The notes: a model not told the origin generated them from the sequence alone. Shown: positions 17,315-27,121, numbered from the stretch's first letter. The stretch: 64,000 bases of DNA from Pseudomonas sp. N3-W (GCF_024970185.1 NZ_CP103965.1:430001-494000), one strand, 5' to 3'. Program-made: numbers and translations.

Positions 17315-19051
17315 TTACATACGCTCCAGAGTTTCCAGACCCAAGAGTTCCAGGCCTTGCTTGAGTGTTCGACCGGTCAGCGCGGCGAGGCGCAGACGGC
17401 TCTGCATTTGCGCCGGGGTGTCGGCGCTGAGAATAGGGCAGTTCTCGTAGAAGCTGGAGAACAGGCCGGCGACATCGTACAGGTAGGTGCAGAGGATGTG
17501 CGGCGTCCCTTTGTCGCAAACGTTGTTCAGCACTTCGCCGAACTGCGCCAGCTTTGCAGCCAGCTCGTGTTCATGTGTTGCGTCCAGAACAATCTGGCCT
17601 TCGACTTCGCTGAAGTCTTTGCCCAACTTGCGGAACACACCGGCCACGCGAGTGTAGGCGTACAACAGGTAAGGTGCGGTGTTGCCTTCGAAATTGAGCA
17701 TCAGGTCGAAGTTGAAGCTGTAGTCGCTGGTACGGTGCTTGGACAGGTCGGCGTATTTCACCGCAGCGATGCCCACCACTTTGGCGATGTTGCGCAGCTC
17801 GTCTTCGGCAATCTCCGGATTCTTTTCCTTCACCAGCGTGTAGGCGCGTTCCTGTGCTTCGATCAGCAGATCGATCAACTTCACGGTGCCACCGTCGCGG
17901 GTCTTGAACGGACGGCCGTCCGGGCCGTTCATGGTGCCGAAGCCCATGTGTTCCATTTCCATCGGGTGGGTCACGAAGCCGGCTTTGCGCGCTACAGCGA
18001 ACACCTGCTGGAAGTGCAGGGCCTGACGCTGATCGACGAAGTACAGCGCACGATCAGCCTTCAGCTTGCCGCTGCGATAGCGCACAGCCGCCAGGTCGGT
18101 GGTGGCATAGAGGTAGCCGCCGTCGGCCTTGACGATGATCACCGGCAGTGGGTCGCCGTCGGCGTTCTTGAACTCGTCGAGGAACACGCACTGCGCGCCA
18201 TTGCTCTCGACCAGCATGCCGGCCGCCTTGAGGTCGTTGACCACGTTGATCAGGTCGTCGTTGTAGGCGCTTTCGCCCATCACGTCGGCCATGGTCAGTT
18301 TGACGTTCAACAGTTCGTAGATTTTCTGGCAATGGGACAGCGAGATGTCCTTGAACTTGGTCCACAGCGCCAGACAGTCCGGGTCGCCAGCTTGCAGCTT
18401 GACCACCAGGCCACGGGCGCGGTCGGCAAACTCTTCGGATTCGTCGAAGCGTTGCTTGGCGGCGCGGTAGAAGTTTTCCAGGTCCGACAGCTCGTCGCTG
18501 GTAATCGGGTTTTCCTGCAGGTACGCCATCAGCATGCCGAACTGCGTGCCCCAGTCGCCGACGTGGTTCTGGCGAATCACGGTGTCGCCGAGGAATTCCA
18601 GCACCCGGGCCACGCCGTCGCCGATGATGGTCGAGCGCAAGTGGCCGACGTGCATCTCTTTGGCCAGGTTTGGCGCCGACAGGTCAACCACGGTGCGCTG
18701 CACCGGGCCGGCCTTGCGCACGCCGACGTGGGCGTCAGCCAGGGCGGCGTCCAGGCGAATGGCCAGGGCCTGGGTGTTCTGGAAGAAATTCAGGAAGCCA
18801 GGGCCGGCGATTTCGGTCTTGGTGACGTTCTCGTCTGCCGGCAGGGCGGCGATGATTTTCTCCGCCAGGTCGCGGGGTTTCATGCCGGCCGGCTTGGCCA
18901 GCATCATCGCGATATTGCTGGCGAAATCGCCGTGAGTCTTGTCACGGGAGTTTTCCACCTGGATCGCTGGCGTCAGGCCTTCAGGCAACACACCTTCGTT
19001 GACGAGTTGGGTGATGGCTTGTTGGATCAGCTGGCGAATGGTGTCTTTCAT
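17315..19051 (-). CDS. argS: Arginyl-tRNA synthetase ArgS
   Basis: ArgS charges tRNA-Arg. The start at 19051 (MKDTIRQLI) gives 578 residues, typical of the family. The N-terminal Add-1 tRNA-binding domain (about 1-110) is followed by the class I catalytic core with the HIGH-type motif HVGH (134-137), and the C-terminal DALR anticodon-binding domain contains [19 protein letters not shown]. The classical KMSK is degenerate, as in most ArgS enzymes. It is co-transcribed with ftsN. Confidence 0.98.
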   Translation of the reverse strand: MKDTIRQLIQQAITQLVNEGVLPEGLTPAIQVENSRDKTHGDFASNIAMMLAKPAGMKPRDLAEKIIAALPADENVTKTEIAGPGFLNFFQNTQALAIRLDAALADAHVGVRKAGPVQRTVVDLSAPNLAKEMHVGHLRSTIIGDGVARVLEFLGDTVIRQNHVGDWGTQFGMLMAYLQENPITSDELSDLENFYRAAKQRFDESEEFADRARGLVVKLQAGDPDCLALWTKFKDISLSHCQKIYELLNVKLTMADVMGESAYNDDLINVVNDLKAAGMLVESNGAQCVFLDEFKNADGDPLPVIIVKADGGYLYATTDLAAVRYRSGKLKADRALYFVDQRQALHFQQVFAVARKAGFVTHPMEMEHMGFGTMNGPDGRPFKTRDGGTVKLIDLLIEAQERAYTLVKEKNPEIAEDELRNIAKVVGIAAVKYADLSKHRTSDYSFNFDLMLNFEGNTAPYLLYAYTRVAGVFRKLGKDFSEVEGQIVLDATHEHELAAKLAQFGEVLNNVCDKGTPHILCTYLYDVAGLFSSFYENCPILSADTPAQMQSRLRLAALTGRTLKQGLELLGLETLERM

Positions 19052-19184
19052 GGTGGTCTCTTTCGACCGCAAGCGCGGCGGCGCTTCGATGCGCTGGTGG
19101 AAAAACTGGGCATTATCCGTTGCGAAGACGGGCTTGCCAACTATAGCGGGCAGGTTATGGATATGTGGTGACTATTCGGGCCTC

Positions 19185-19280
19185 TTCGCGGGCAAGCCCG
19201 CTCCCACATTGGATCCAGGGTATTCATACATTTTGTGTTCGCCCCCAATCTCCTGTGGGAGACGGGCTTGCCCGCGATGG
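19185..19280. repeat. Paired REP element, CGGGCAAGCCCGCTCCCAC type
   Basis: Two arms, TTCGCGGGCAAGCCCGCTCC at about 19184 and GTGGGAGACGGGCTTGCCCG at about 19255, are about 40 bp apart. It occupies the gap between the priA stop and the argS start. Confidence 0.88.
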
Positions 19281-19291
19281 CAATCGTTCAA

Positions 19292-21511
19292 TCAATACAA
19301 ATCCACCGGATCCACATCCAGCGACCAGCGCACCGCCCGCCCACTGGGCATCTGCTCCAGCGCCAGCAACCAGCTGTTCAACAGTCGATGCAGCGGCGCC
19401 CGGGCCGATGCCTGCAACAATAGCTGGGCACGATACCGCCCGGCCCGACGCTCCATGGGCGCCGGCACCGGCCCAAGCAATTCGATTCCGGTCAGATTCT
19501 GTTCCGCCAGCAATCGTTCCGCCTCGCTGCACGCTTCATCGAGAAAGCCTTCCGCCTGCCCCGGCTTGTGCGCTTCGGCACGCAACAGTGCCAGATGCGA
19601 AAACGGCGGCAGACCGGCAGCGCGACGTTCACTCAGCGCCTGTTCGGCAAAGGCGAAGTAGCCCTGTTCAGTCAGTTGCACCAGCAGCGGGTGGTCCGCC
19701 AGATGCGTCTGGATGATCACTCGGCCCGGCTCTTCAGCGCGGCCCGCACGGCCCGCGACCTGGACGATCAACTGTGCCATGCGTTCGCTGGCGCGGAAGT
19801 CGCCGGAGAACAGCCCGCCGTCGGCATCGAGAATCGACACCAGGGTCACCCGTGGGAAGTGGTGTCCTTTGGCAAGCATTTGCGTGCCCACCAGAATGCA
19901 CGGCTCGCCTTTCTGGATCGTGGCGAACAGCTTGTTCATTGCGTCTTTGCGTGAGGTGCTGTCGCGGTCGACCCGCAGTACCGGGAAATCGGGGAACAGA
20001 ATGCCCAGGCGTTCTTCCGCCCGTTCGGTGCCGGCACCCACGGGGCGCAAATCAACTTTGCCGCACTTGGGGCAATGACGCGGAACCCGCTCGACGTAAC
20101 CACAGTGGTGGCAGCGTAGCTCGCCATGACGCTGGTGCACGGTCATCCGCGCATCACAACGCTGGCACTCGGACATCCAGCCGCAGTCGTGGCACAGCAG
20201 CGTTGGCGCAAAGCCGCGACGGTTGAGAAACACCAGCACTTGCTGGCCGGCAGCGAGTGTCTGGCCGATGGCTTGCTGCATCGGCCCGGAAATGCCGCTG
20301 TCCAGCGGACGGCTTTTTACATCCAGACGCAGGAAGCGCGGTTGCTTGGCGCCACCGGCGCGTTCGTTCAGCCGCAGCAAGCCATAACGGCCGGTGTAGG
20401 CGTTGTGCAGGCTTTCCAGCGATGGCGTGGCGGAGCCGAGGACAATCGGGATGTTTTCCTGGCGGGCGCGGACCAGCGCCAGATCGCGGGCGTGATAGCG
20501 CAGGCCTTCCTGCTGTTTATAAGAGCCGTCGTGCTCTTCGTCGATGATAATCAGGCCTGGGTTCTTCATCGGGGTGAACAACGCCGAGCGGGTGCCGATA
20601 ATAATGTCGGCCTCACCGTCCCGGGCGGCGAGCCAGGCGTCCAGGCGCTCGCGGTCATTGACCGCCGAGTGAATCAGCGCGATGCGCGCGTTGAAGCGTT
20701 GCTCGAAGCGCGCCAGGGTCTGTGGGCCGAGGTTGATTTCCGGGATCAGCACCAGCGCCTGCTTGCCGGCTTCAAGGGTTTCGCGGATCAACTGCAAATA
20801 GACTTCGGTCTTGCCACTGCCGGTGACGCCGGCCAGCAGGAACGCGTGATAGCTGTCGAACCCGGCGCGAATCGCTTCATAAGCGGCGCGCTGCTCGGGG
20901 TTGAGCGGCAATTCCGGCTGGGCCAGCCAGCGTTCGTGACGGGCACCGGGGGCGTGGCGGCGGATCTCCACGTGCACCAGGTCCTTGGCCAGCAACAAGT
21001 CCAGGCTGTCCTTGCTCAACATCAATTTACTCAGCAATTGATGGGCGACGCCGTGGGGATGTTGGGCCAATGTCGCCAGCGCTTCACGTTGACGCGGGGC
21101 GCGGGCGATACGCGGGTCATCGAGGCTGGCACCGGGGGCTGCCGACCAGAAGCGTTCCTGGCGCGCTTCGGCCAGTTCGCCCTGACGCAGCAGCACCGGC
21201 AGCGCCCAGCTCAGGGTGTCGCCGAGGCTGTGTTGATAATACTGGGACGTCCACAGGCACAACTTGAACAGCGCCGCAGGCAGCGGCGCCGTGGCGTCGA
21301 GCAGGGCCAGGGCCGGTTTGAGCTTTTCCACCGGGACTTCGCTGGTGTCGGTCACCTCCACCAGAATCCCGATCATCTCCCTTCGGCCAAACGGCACCCG
21401 CAAGCGCATGCCGGGCTGCAACTGGGCGCGCAGAACCCCGGCCGGGGCGCGGTAATCGAACAGACGGCGCAGCGGCGAAGGCAAGGCGAGGCGCAAAATG
21501 GCGTCGGGCAC
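19292..21511 (-). CDS. priA: Primosomal protein N' (replication restart helicase PriA)
   Basis: PriA recognises stalled forks and D-loops and reloads the replisome. The GTG start at 21511 (VPDAILRLALPSPL) is the family start and gives 739 residues. An ATG-initiated frame further upstream crosses a REP hairpin and is not credible. Domains are the N-terminal 3'-end binding region, a DExH helicase with Walker A GVTGSGKT (228-235) and IIDEEHDGSYKQQ, and paired zinc-binding cysteine clusters (CHDCGWMSECQRC, CHHCGYVERVPRHCPKCG). It is divergent from rpmE. Confidence 0.97.
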   Translation of the reverse strand: MPDAILRLALPSPLRRLFDYRAPAGVLRAQLQPGMRLRVPFGRREMIGILVEVTDTSEVPVEKLKPALALLDATAPLPAALFKLCLWTSQYYQHSLGDTLSWALPVLLRQGELAEARQERFWSAAPGASLDDPRIARAPRQREALATLAQHPHGVAHQLLSKLMLSKDSLDLLLAKDLVHVEIRRHAPGARHERWLAQPELPLNPEQRAAYEAIRAGFDSYHAFLLAGVTGSGKTEVYLQLIRETLEAGKQALVLIPEINLGPQTLARFEQRFNARIALIHSAVNDRERLDAWLAARDGEADIIIGTRSALFTPMKNPGLIIIDEEHDGSYKQQEGLRYHARDLALVRARQENIPIVLGSATPSLESLHNAYTGRYGLLRLNERAGGAKQPRFLRLDVKSRPLDSGISGPMQQAIGQTLAAGQQVLVFLNRRGFAPTLLCHDCGWMSECQRCDARMTVHQRHGELRCHHCGYVERVPRHCPKCGKVDLRPVGAGTERAEERLGILFPDFPVLRVDRDSTSRKDAMNKLFATIQKGEPCILVGTQMLAKGHHFPRVTLVSILDADGGLFSGDFRASERMAQLIVQVAGRAGRAEEPGRVIIQTHLADHPLLVQLTEQGYFAFAEQALSERRAAGLPPFSHLALLRAEAHKPGQAEGFLDEACSEAERLLAEQNLTGIELLGPVPAPMERRAGRYRAQLLLQASARAPLHRLLNSWLLALEQMPSGRAVRWSLDVDPVDLY

Positions 21512-21562
21512 GCGGGGGGATCTCTTTTGGCGGGCAATATAAAGAAAGGCTGTGCGCATAAC

Positions 21563-21592
21563 CTGTGGGAGCGGGCAAGCCCGCTCCCACAA
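21563..21592. repeat. Compact REP palindrome
   Basis: TGTGGGAGCGGGCAAGCCCGCTCCCACA is two fused REP arms with almost no spacer, giving a 13-bp perfect stem. It lies between the divergent priA and rpmE genes, in what would be the 5' untranslated region of priA. Confidence 0.88.
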
Positions 21593-21642
21593 GGATTGAG
21601 CTGAGTGCCGGGAGCCTAGCAGACGGTCGGTGTAAGCGACAG

Positions 21643-21671
21643 CTTGCGCGATTTGCATTGTCTGGTAGAAT
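21643..21671 (+). promoter_or_regulatory. Candidate sigma-70 promoter of rpmE
   Basis: A -35-like CTTGCG/TTGCGC at 21643-21649 is followed after 16-17 bp by the -10 box TAGAAT (21666-21671), about 70 bp before the rpmE start. The -10 match is good and the -35 match is partial. Confidence 0.5.
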
Positions 21672-21741
21672 CCGCGGCCTAATTACGTGCGGTATTCAAC
21701 AATAGTGTTGAGTGGCGGCACGCTAGCCTGAGGAATACATC

Positions 21742-21972
21742 ATGAAAGCCGATATCCATCCAGCATACGAAACCATCGAAGTAACTTGCAGCTGCGGCAA
21801 CAAGTTCGAAACCCGTTCGAACCTGTGCAAGCCACTGGGTACTGACGTATGCAACGAGTGCCACCCGTTCTACACCGGTAAGCAGAAGACTCTGGATACT
21901 GGCGGCCGTGTACAGCGCTTCGCAGACCGTTTCGGTGCTTTTGGCAAAGCCAAGGCTCCTGCTGCAGAGTAA
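21742..21972 (+). CDS. rpmE: 50S ribosomal protein L31 (zinc form)
   Basis: L31 bridges the ribosomal subunits. The 76-residue sequence retains the four zinc cysteines Cys16, Cys18, Cys37 and Cys40 (CSCGN, then CNECHP), so it is the zinc-containing (C+) type that serves as a zinc reserve under starvation. A C-minus paralogue would be expected elsewhere but is not in this window. The gene is followed at once by two hairpins that overlap the next coding region. Confidence 0.97.
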   Translation: MKADIHPAYETIEVTCSCGNKFETRSNLCKPLGTDVCNECHPFYTGKQKTLDTGGRVQRFADRFGAFGKAKAPAAE

Positions 21973-21986
21973 GGCTGAAAAGCCCG

Positions 21987-22787
21987 ATGGGCTTTTCCCT
22001 GCTGTTGAAAAAGGCGTCCCTTGCGGGCGCCTTTTTTGTGTCCGCGATTTGGCTGTCTGCCGCCCAGGCCTTTTGTCCGGCGCCGCCAGGGTTGACGCCC
22101 GTGGTGGTGCAGCGGGTGGTGGACGGCGACACCCTGCGCCTGAAGGATGGTCGCAGCGTACGCATGATTGGCCTGGACACACCTGAGCTGGGCAAGAAAG
22201 GTCGAACCGACCAGCCGTTCGCCGTGGCGGCGCGCAAACATCTGGAAGCACTCGTCGCTGCCAGTGGCGCACGGGTCGGCTTGCTGCCGGGCAAAGAGGC
22301 TAAAGATCGTTACGGACGTACGCTGGCCCACGTCTATGGCGCTGACGGTGCCAATCTTGAGGCGCAACTGCTCGCCGAGGGCCTCGGTTTTCAGGTCGCC
22401 ATAGCACCGAACGTCGATTTGGCCGACTGTCAGCAGGCCGCAGAACGCAGTGCCCGGCAGGCCCGGCTGGGGTTGTGGCGGCATTCGCCTGTACTGAAAG
22501 CGGAGCAGATTCGCGCGTCCGGTTTTGTTCTGGTCACTGGGCTCGTGAGCAAGGTGCAGCGTAATCAAGGCGGGGTTTGGATCGAATTGCGCGGTTCGGT
22601 TGTATTGCGTATTGCACCCAATTTACTGAGCCGGTTCGATGTACGCTCGCTGGAACGGCTCAAAGGCCAGCAAATCGAAGCCCGTGGCTGGGTAGTCGGT
22701 CGTTCGCGCCGTGGTGGGCTCGAGGCCGGTCAGTCGCGCTGGTTGTTACCATTGACTGATCCTTCAATGCTTTCGGCGGCGCCGTAA
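21987..22787 (+). CDS. Secreted thermonuclease (staphylococcal nuclease homologue)
   Basis: This is a calcium-dependent SNase-family endonuclease, likely periplasmic or extracellular. The 266-residue precursor has a signal peptide (about 1-28, cleavage at AQA-FC) and the SNase domain (about 38-165). All catalytic residues have counterparts: VDGDT (Asp46, Asp48), Arg59 in SVRMIG, DTPE (Asp64, Thr65, Glu67) and Arg111 in YGRTLA. The C-terminal about 100 residues form a second, OB-like part. The gene begins 14 bp after rpmE, and its signal-peptide codons contain the rpmE terminator. Confidence 0.9.
   Translation: MGFSLLLKKASLAGAFFVSAIWLSAAQAFCPAPPGLTPVVVQRVVDGDTLRLKDGRSVRMIGLDTPELGKKGRTDQPFAVAARKHLEALVAASGARVGLLPGKEAKDRYGRTLAHVYGADGANLEAQLLAEGLGFQVAIAPNVDLADCQQAAERSARQARLGLWRHSPVLKAEQIRASGFVLVTGLVSKVQRNQGGVWIELRGSVVLRIAPNLLSRFDVRSLERLKGQQIEARGWVVGRSRRGGLEAGQSRWLLPLTDPSMLSAAP
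22008..22037 (+). terminator. Intrinsic terminator of rpmE lying inside the next gene
   Basis: A perfect 9-bp stem, AAAAAGGCG (22008-22016) with CGCCTTTTT (22028-22036), ends in six T residues. A smaller hairpin, AAAAGCCC/GGGCTTTT (21978-21996), precedes it. Both fit termination after rpmE, yet the larger one lies within codons 8-17 of the nuclease gene that starts at 21987. Confidence 0.75.
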
Positions 22788-22970
22788 GAGAAAATTGTAG
22801 ACATTTTTCAATAGGATTGTGAACAGTCAAGCCCTTGTGTTCCGTGGCTCTTGGCCCAAAGTCGTAGGGCGGGGCGCTTGACAGGGGTGACTGGTCAGTC
22901 TTGTGGGGACTTTGCGAGGCGCGTATCCTCGGCGACCAGTCTGTCCAACAGTAAAAAGCGGAATGCCCCC

Positions 22971-24239
22971 ATGTCTGATCTGAAAACTGCCGCTCTCGAA
23001 TATCATGCCCATCCTCGTCCAGGTAAGCTGAGTGTCGAGCTCACCAAGGCCACTGCTACCGCCCGCGACCTGTCGCTGGCCTACAGCCCCGGCGTAGCCG
23101 AACCAGTACGCGAAATCGCCCGCGATCCTGAACTGGCCTACAAATACACCGGTAAAGGCAACCTGGTTGCAGTCATTTCCGATGGCACCGCGATTCTCGG
23201 CCTGGGTAATCTCGGCCCATTGGCTTCCAAGCCAGTGATGGAAGGCAAGGGCGTACTGTTCAAGCGCTTCGCCGGCATCGACGTGTTCGACATCGAAGTT
23301 GATTCCGAAAGCCCGCAAGCCTTCATCGACACCGTCAAGCGTATCTCCATCACTTTCGGTGGCATCAACCTGGAAGACATCAAGGCGCCTGAGTGCTTTG
23401 AGATCGAGCGCTCCCTGATCGAACAGTGCGACATCCCGGTTTTCCACGATGACCAGCACGGCACCGCTATCGTGACCGCCGCCGGCATGATCAACGCCCT
23501 GGAAATCGCTGGCAAAACCCTGCAAGACGCCAAGATCGTCTGCCTGGGCGCCGGTGCGGCCGCCATCTCCTGCATGAAATTGCTGGTGAGCATGGGTGCC
23601 AACATTGAAAACATCTTCATGGTTGACCGTACCGGCGTGATCCACTCCGGCCGTGACGACCTGAACCAGTACAAGGCTGTTTTCGCTCACCCGACCGAAA
23701 AACGCACCCTGGCTGACGCCCTGAAAGGCGCAGACGTGTTCGTGGGTCTGTCCGGCCCGAACCTGCTGAGCGCTGAAGGCCTGAAGTCCATGGCGGCCAA
23801 CCCGATCGTGTTCGCGTGCTCCAACCCGGATCCGGAAATCTCCCCGGAACTGGCTCACGCTACCCGTGACGACGTGATCATGGCCACTGGCCGTTCGGAC
23901 TACCCGAACCAGGTCAACAACGTACTGGGCTTCCCATTCATCTTCCGTGGTGCCCTGGACGTTCGCGCCAAGCGCATCAACGAAGAAATGAAAGTGGCTG
24001 CCGCCAACGCCCTGCGCGAACTGGCCAAGCTGCCAGTGCCTCAGGAAGTGTGCGACGCCTACGGCGGCATCAAACTGGAATTCGGTCGTGAGTACATCAT
24101 CCCGAAACCAATGGACGCCCGTCTGATCACCGTGATTTCCGATGCCGTGGCCAAGGCCGCAATCGAGACTGGCGTGGCAACCCTGCCGTATCCGAAGAAC
24201 TACCCGCTGAAAAGCGTGGATGACGTGTTCAACGGCTAA
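22971..24239 (+). CDS. maeB: NADP-dependent malic enzyme, short form (MaeB type)
   Basis: The enzyme decarboxylates malate to pyruvate with NADP reduction. The start at 22971 (MSDLKTAALEYH) gives 422 residues. The catalytic Tyr38 in YSPGVAEP, the metal and substrate segment HDDQHGTA (159-166) and the Rossmann motif CLGAGAAA are visible. It lacks the C-terminal phosphotransacetylase-like domain found in the long E. coli MaeB (about 760 residues), the normal state in Pseudomonas. A strong terminator follows. Confidence 0.94.
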   Translation: MSDLKTAALEYHAHPRPGKLSVELTKATATARDLSLAYSPGVAEPVREIARDPELAYKYTGKGNLVAVISDGTAILGLGNLGPLASKPVMEGKGVLFKRFAGIDVFDIEVDSESPQAFIDTVKRISITFGGINLEDIKAPECFEIERSLIEQCDIPVFHDDQHGTAIVTAAGMINALEIAGKTLQDAKIVCLGAGAAAISCMKLLVSMGANIENIFMVDRTGVIHSGRDDLNQYKAVFAHPTEKRTLADALKGADVFVGLSGPNLLSAEGLKSMAANPIVFACSNPDPEISPELAHATRDDVIMATGRSDYPNQVNNVLGFPFIFRGALDVRAKRINEEMKVAAANALRELAKLPVPQEVCDAYGGIKLEFGREYIIPKPMDARLITVISDAVAKAAIETGVATLPYPKNYPLKSVDDVFNG

Positions 24240-24261
24240 GCCGTTGTAGCGCTTCAACCCA

Positions 24262-24294
24262 AACCCCGGTTCTAGATTGAGCCGGGGTTTTTTA
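24262..24294 (+). terminator. Rho-independent terminator of maeB
   Basis: The perfect stem AACCCCGG (24262-24269) with CCGGGGTT (24282-24289) and loop TTCTAGATTGAG is followed by a T run, starting 20 bp after the maeB stop. Confidence 0.9.
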
Positions 24295-24327
24295 TTGCCT
24301 GTGGTTTATGCGCTGCCTGTCATGGTC

Positions 24328-24500
24328 TCTTCGCGAGCAGGCTCGCTCCCACAGTTGATCCTGGTTGTTCACAAATCAGGAGTCCACTGAGATCCCTTGT
24401 GGGAGCAGGCTCGCTCCCACAGTTGATCCTGATTGTTCACAAATCAGGAGTCCGCTGAGATCCCTTGTGGGAGCGGGCTTGCCCGCGAAGGGGCCATCAC
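24328..24500. repeat. REP cluster with a 68-bp tandem duplication
   Basis: Three REP arms lie in a row. The segment 24337-24404 is repeated at 24405-24472 with only two base differences, and each copy carries GCAGGCTCGCTCCCACAG plus the spacer TTGTTCACAAATCAGGAGTC. A third, outward arm ends at about 24493. This fills most of the 355 bp between maeB and ponA; the rest holds the two terminators. Confidence 0.92.
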
Positions 24501-24540
24501 AGGCACCGCATCAATAAGGCAATGCTCAAACCCAAAGGCA

Positions 24541-24577
24541 AAAAAAGCCCCGCTCTTCTTCCGAAAGGCGGGGCTTT
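24541..24577 (-). terminator. Rho-independent terminator of ponA
   Basis: On the minus strand the stem AAAGCCCCGC/GCGGGGCTTT is followed by a run of seven T residues, 18 bp after the ponA stop codon. Confidence 0.9.
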
Positions 24578-24594
24578 CTGGTGTTGCCAGGCGA

Positions 24595-27021
24595 TCAGAA
24601 CAAATCGATCGGCGCCGCTTCATCCGCTGGCAGCGGGCTGCCTGGTGCGGTGCCGTTGCCCAGTTCGTTGACCGATGGTGGCGTGTCTTCGGACTTGAAC
24701 AGCTCGAAGTACGCACCAGGCGTGCTTGGCGTGGCCGCGCGGCCACTGACCGGGTCAACGCGCAGGCTGAGGATGCCTTCCGGCTCCGCTTGCGTATGCG
24801 GTGGCTTGCCCTTGAGCGCAGCGCCCATGTAGTTCATCCAGATCGGTAGCGCGACAGTGCCACCAAACTCCCGGCGCCCGAGGCTTTCCGGTTGGTCGAA
24901 ACCGGTCCAGACCGTGGTCACGTAATCGGCGTTGTAGCCGGAGAACCACGCATCCTTGGAATCGTTGGTCGTACCGGTTTTACCCGCGATGTCCGGACGG
25001 CCCAGAGCCAGTGCACGACGGCCCGTACCGAGTTTGATCACGTCCTCCAGCATGCTGTTGAGGATGTAGGTGGTACGGCCATCGACAACGCGTTCCGCCA
25101 CCGCCGGGGCTTGCTGGGCCGCACCTGGAGCGGCTGGCGCCTCACCTGGCGTCGGATTGACCGTGAACGACTGGCTGGCCGGAGCGGCATCGCCCTGAGG
25201 CACGCTCGGCGGGTTGGCGACGAACAGCGTGTCACCGCTACGGCTTTCGATCTTGTCGATGATGTACGGGGTGATCTTGTAGCCGCCGTTGGCGAAAGTG
25301 CTCCAGCCGGTAGCGATTTCCATCGGCGTCAGGGTCGCGGTCCCCAGGGCCAGGGACAGGTTGGGCGGCAGGTCTTGCTTGTTGAAACCGAAGCGGGTGA
25401 TGTAGTCGATGGTCTTGCCAACGCCCATCGCCTGCACCAAGCGGATCGATACCAGGTTACGGGACTTGTACAGGCCTTCACGCAGGCGGATCGGGCCAAG
25501 GAACGTGTTGGTGTCGTTCTTCGGACGCCAGACCTTGTCCAGGTACTCGTCGACGAACACGATCGGGGCGTCGTTCACCAGTGTGGCGGCGGTGTAGCCG
25601 TTGTCCAGCGCCGCGCTGTAGACGAACGGCTTGAAGCTCGAACCCGGCTGACGCTTGGCCTGCATGGCGCGGTTGTAATTGCTCTGCTCGAAGGCAAAGC
25701 CGCCGACCAGCGAGCGAATCGCGCCGTTCTGCGGGTCAAGGGACACCAGTGCGCCCTGGGCCTGCGGGATCTGGCTGAATTTCAGCGAGTTGTCCGGCTG
25801 GCGTTGTACGCGGATCAGATCGCCGACCTGAACCACATCAGACGGCTGCTTCGGTGCAGCGCCCATGCTGTTGGTATTCAGGAACGGGCGCGCCCATTTC
25901 ATGCTGTCCCAGCCGACATGTTCGTCGCCGGTGCGGGTCATCACTTGCACGCCGTTCTTGTCGACCTGGGTGACGATGGCCGGCTCAAGGGTACTGATGG
26001 TGCGCTGCTTGGTCAGTTCGGTGGCCCATGCGTCGCGAGTCTTGCCCGCCAGTCTGGACTCGGGCCCGCGATAGCCATGGCGCTGGTCGTAGGTCATCAA
26101 GCCTTCATGGATGGCGGTGTTGGCCAGTTCCTGAAGGTTGCTCGGCACCGTAGTCGTAACGCGGAAACCCTCGGTGTAGGCGTCGCTGCCATAACGGCCA
26201 ACCATTTCGGCACGAGCCATTTCCGCGATGTACGGCGCGTTCACTTCCGGAGTCGGCACGTGATAGCTGGCGTTCAGCGGCTCGTTGACCGCGGTGGTGT
26301 AGTCGGCTTCGGTGATTTTCCCGAGCTTGTACATACGGCCCAGGATCCAGTCACGACGCTCCTTGCTGCGCGCCGGATTGGCCAGCGGGTTGAAGCGCGA
26401 CGGGGCCTTGGGCAGGCCGGCAATCATGGCCATCTGCGCCAGGGTCACGTCACGGATCGATTTGCCGTAGTAAACCTGTGCCGCCGCCTCGATGCCGTAG
26501 GCGCGGTTACCCAGATAGATCTTGTTCACGTACAGCTCAAGAATCTCGTCCTTGGTCAGCTGTCGTTCGATCTGCAGGGCGAGAAGGATTTCCGTGGTTT
26601 TACGCGAGAAGCTGCGTTCGCTGGACAGGAAGAAGTTCTTCGCTACCTGCATGGTGATGGTGCTGCCACCGGACTGGATGTGCCCGCTCTTGACCAGTTG
26701 GGTCGCGGCACGCATCAGGCTGCTCGGGTCAACGCCATAGTGGTTGGCGAAATTGTCGTCTTCAGCACTTAGTAACGCATTAATGAAATTGGGCGGAATG
26801 TCGGCGAAACGGATCGGAGTACGGCGCATTTCGCCAAATTCTGCGATCAATTTGTTGTCGCTGCTGTACACCCGTAATGGAATCTGCAACTGAATGCTTC
26901 TCAGCGCCTCCACGGATGGCAAACCCGGACTAAGGTAAAGATAAGCGCCGCTGAGACCTAAGAGCAGTCCGCAGAAAACGGCGACGATGGACCAACCGAA
27001 AAATTTCAGCAGACGAATCAA
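24595..27021 (-). CDS. ponA: Penicillin-binding protein 1A (bifunctional transglycosylase/transpeptidase)
   Basis: PBP1A polymerises and cross-links peptidoglycan. The TTG at 27021, preceded by GGATG, is chosen as start: it opens the protein with RLLKFFGWS and a membrane helix as in homologues and gives 808 residues. The upstream ATG at 27213 would lie before the likely promoter. The glycosyltransferase Glu87 sits in AEDDNFANHYG. The transpeptidase motifs are SSFK (in QPGSSFKPF), SRN and KTGT (in AGKTGTTND). It is divergent from pilM, the classical Pseudomonas layout. Confidence 0.95.
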   Translation of the reverse strand: MIRLLKFFGWSIVAVFCGLLLGLSGAYLYLSPGLPSVEALRSIQLQIPLRVYSSDNKLIAEFGEMRRTPIRFADIPPNFINALLSAEDDNFANHYGVDPSSLMRAATQLVKSGHIQSGGSTITMQVAKNFFLSSERSFSRKTTEILLALQIERQLTKDEILELYVNKIYLGNRAYGIEAAAQVYYGKSIRDVTLAQMAMIAGLPKAPSRFNPLANPARSKERRDWILGRMYKLGKITEADYTTAVNEPLNASYHVPTPEVNAPYIAEMARAEMVGRYGSDAYTEGFRVTTTVPSNLQELANTAIHEGLMTYDQRHGYRGPESRLAGKTRDAWATELTKQRTISTLEPAIVTQVDKNGVQVMTRTGDEHVGWDSMKWARPFLNTNSMGAAPKQPSDVVQVGDLIRVQRQPDNSLKFSQIPQAQGALVSLDPQNGAIRSLVGGFAFEQSNYNRAMQAKRQPGSSFKPFVYSAALDNGYTAATLVNDAPIVFVDEYLDKVWRPKNDTNTFLGPIRLREGLYKSRNLVSIRLVQAMGVGKTIDYITRFGFNKQDLPPNLSLALGTATLTPMEIATGWSTFANGGYKITPYIIDKIESRSGDTLFVANPPSVPQGDAAPASQSFTVNPTPGEAPAAPGAAQQAPAVAERVVDGRTTYILNSMLEDVIKLGTGRRALALGRPDIAGKTGTTNDSKDAWFSGYNADYVTTVWTGFDQPESLGRREFGGTVALPIWMNYMGAALKGKPPHTQAEPEGILSLRVDPVSGRAATPSTPGAYFELFKSEDTPPSVNELGNGTAPGSPLPADEAAPIDLF

Positions 27022-27121
27022 GGCTTTTGGACATCCAGGGCAAAGAATGAATTTGGCGTCAGGGTCTCGTCTAAACGAGAACGACCCGCGCGGGCAGTAA
27101 AAGCGGAGAAAAACGCTGGGC

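Noticed and set aside
17285..19171. 628-codon open frame opposite argS
   Set aside because: Antisense shadow with no domain features.
24337..24472. Tandem direct repeat as a possible CRISPR array
   Set aside because: There are only two units with nearly identical spacers and an internal REP arm; this is a REP duplication.
24892..26772. 626-codon open frame opposite ponA
   Set aside because: Antisense shadow of a high-GC gene, no motifs, low-complexity His/Arg/Gly-rich translation.
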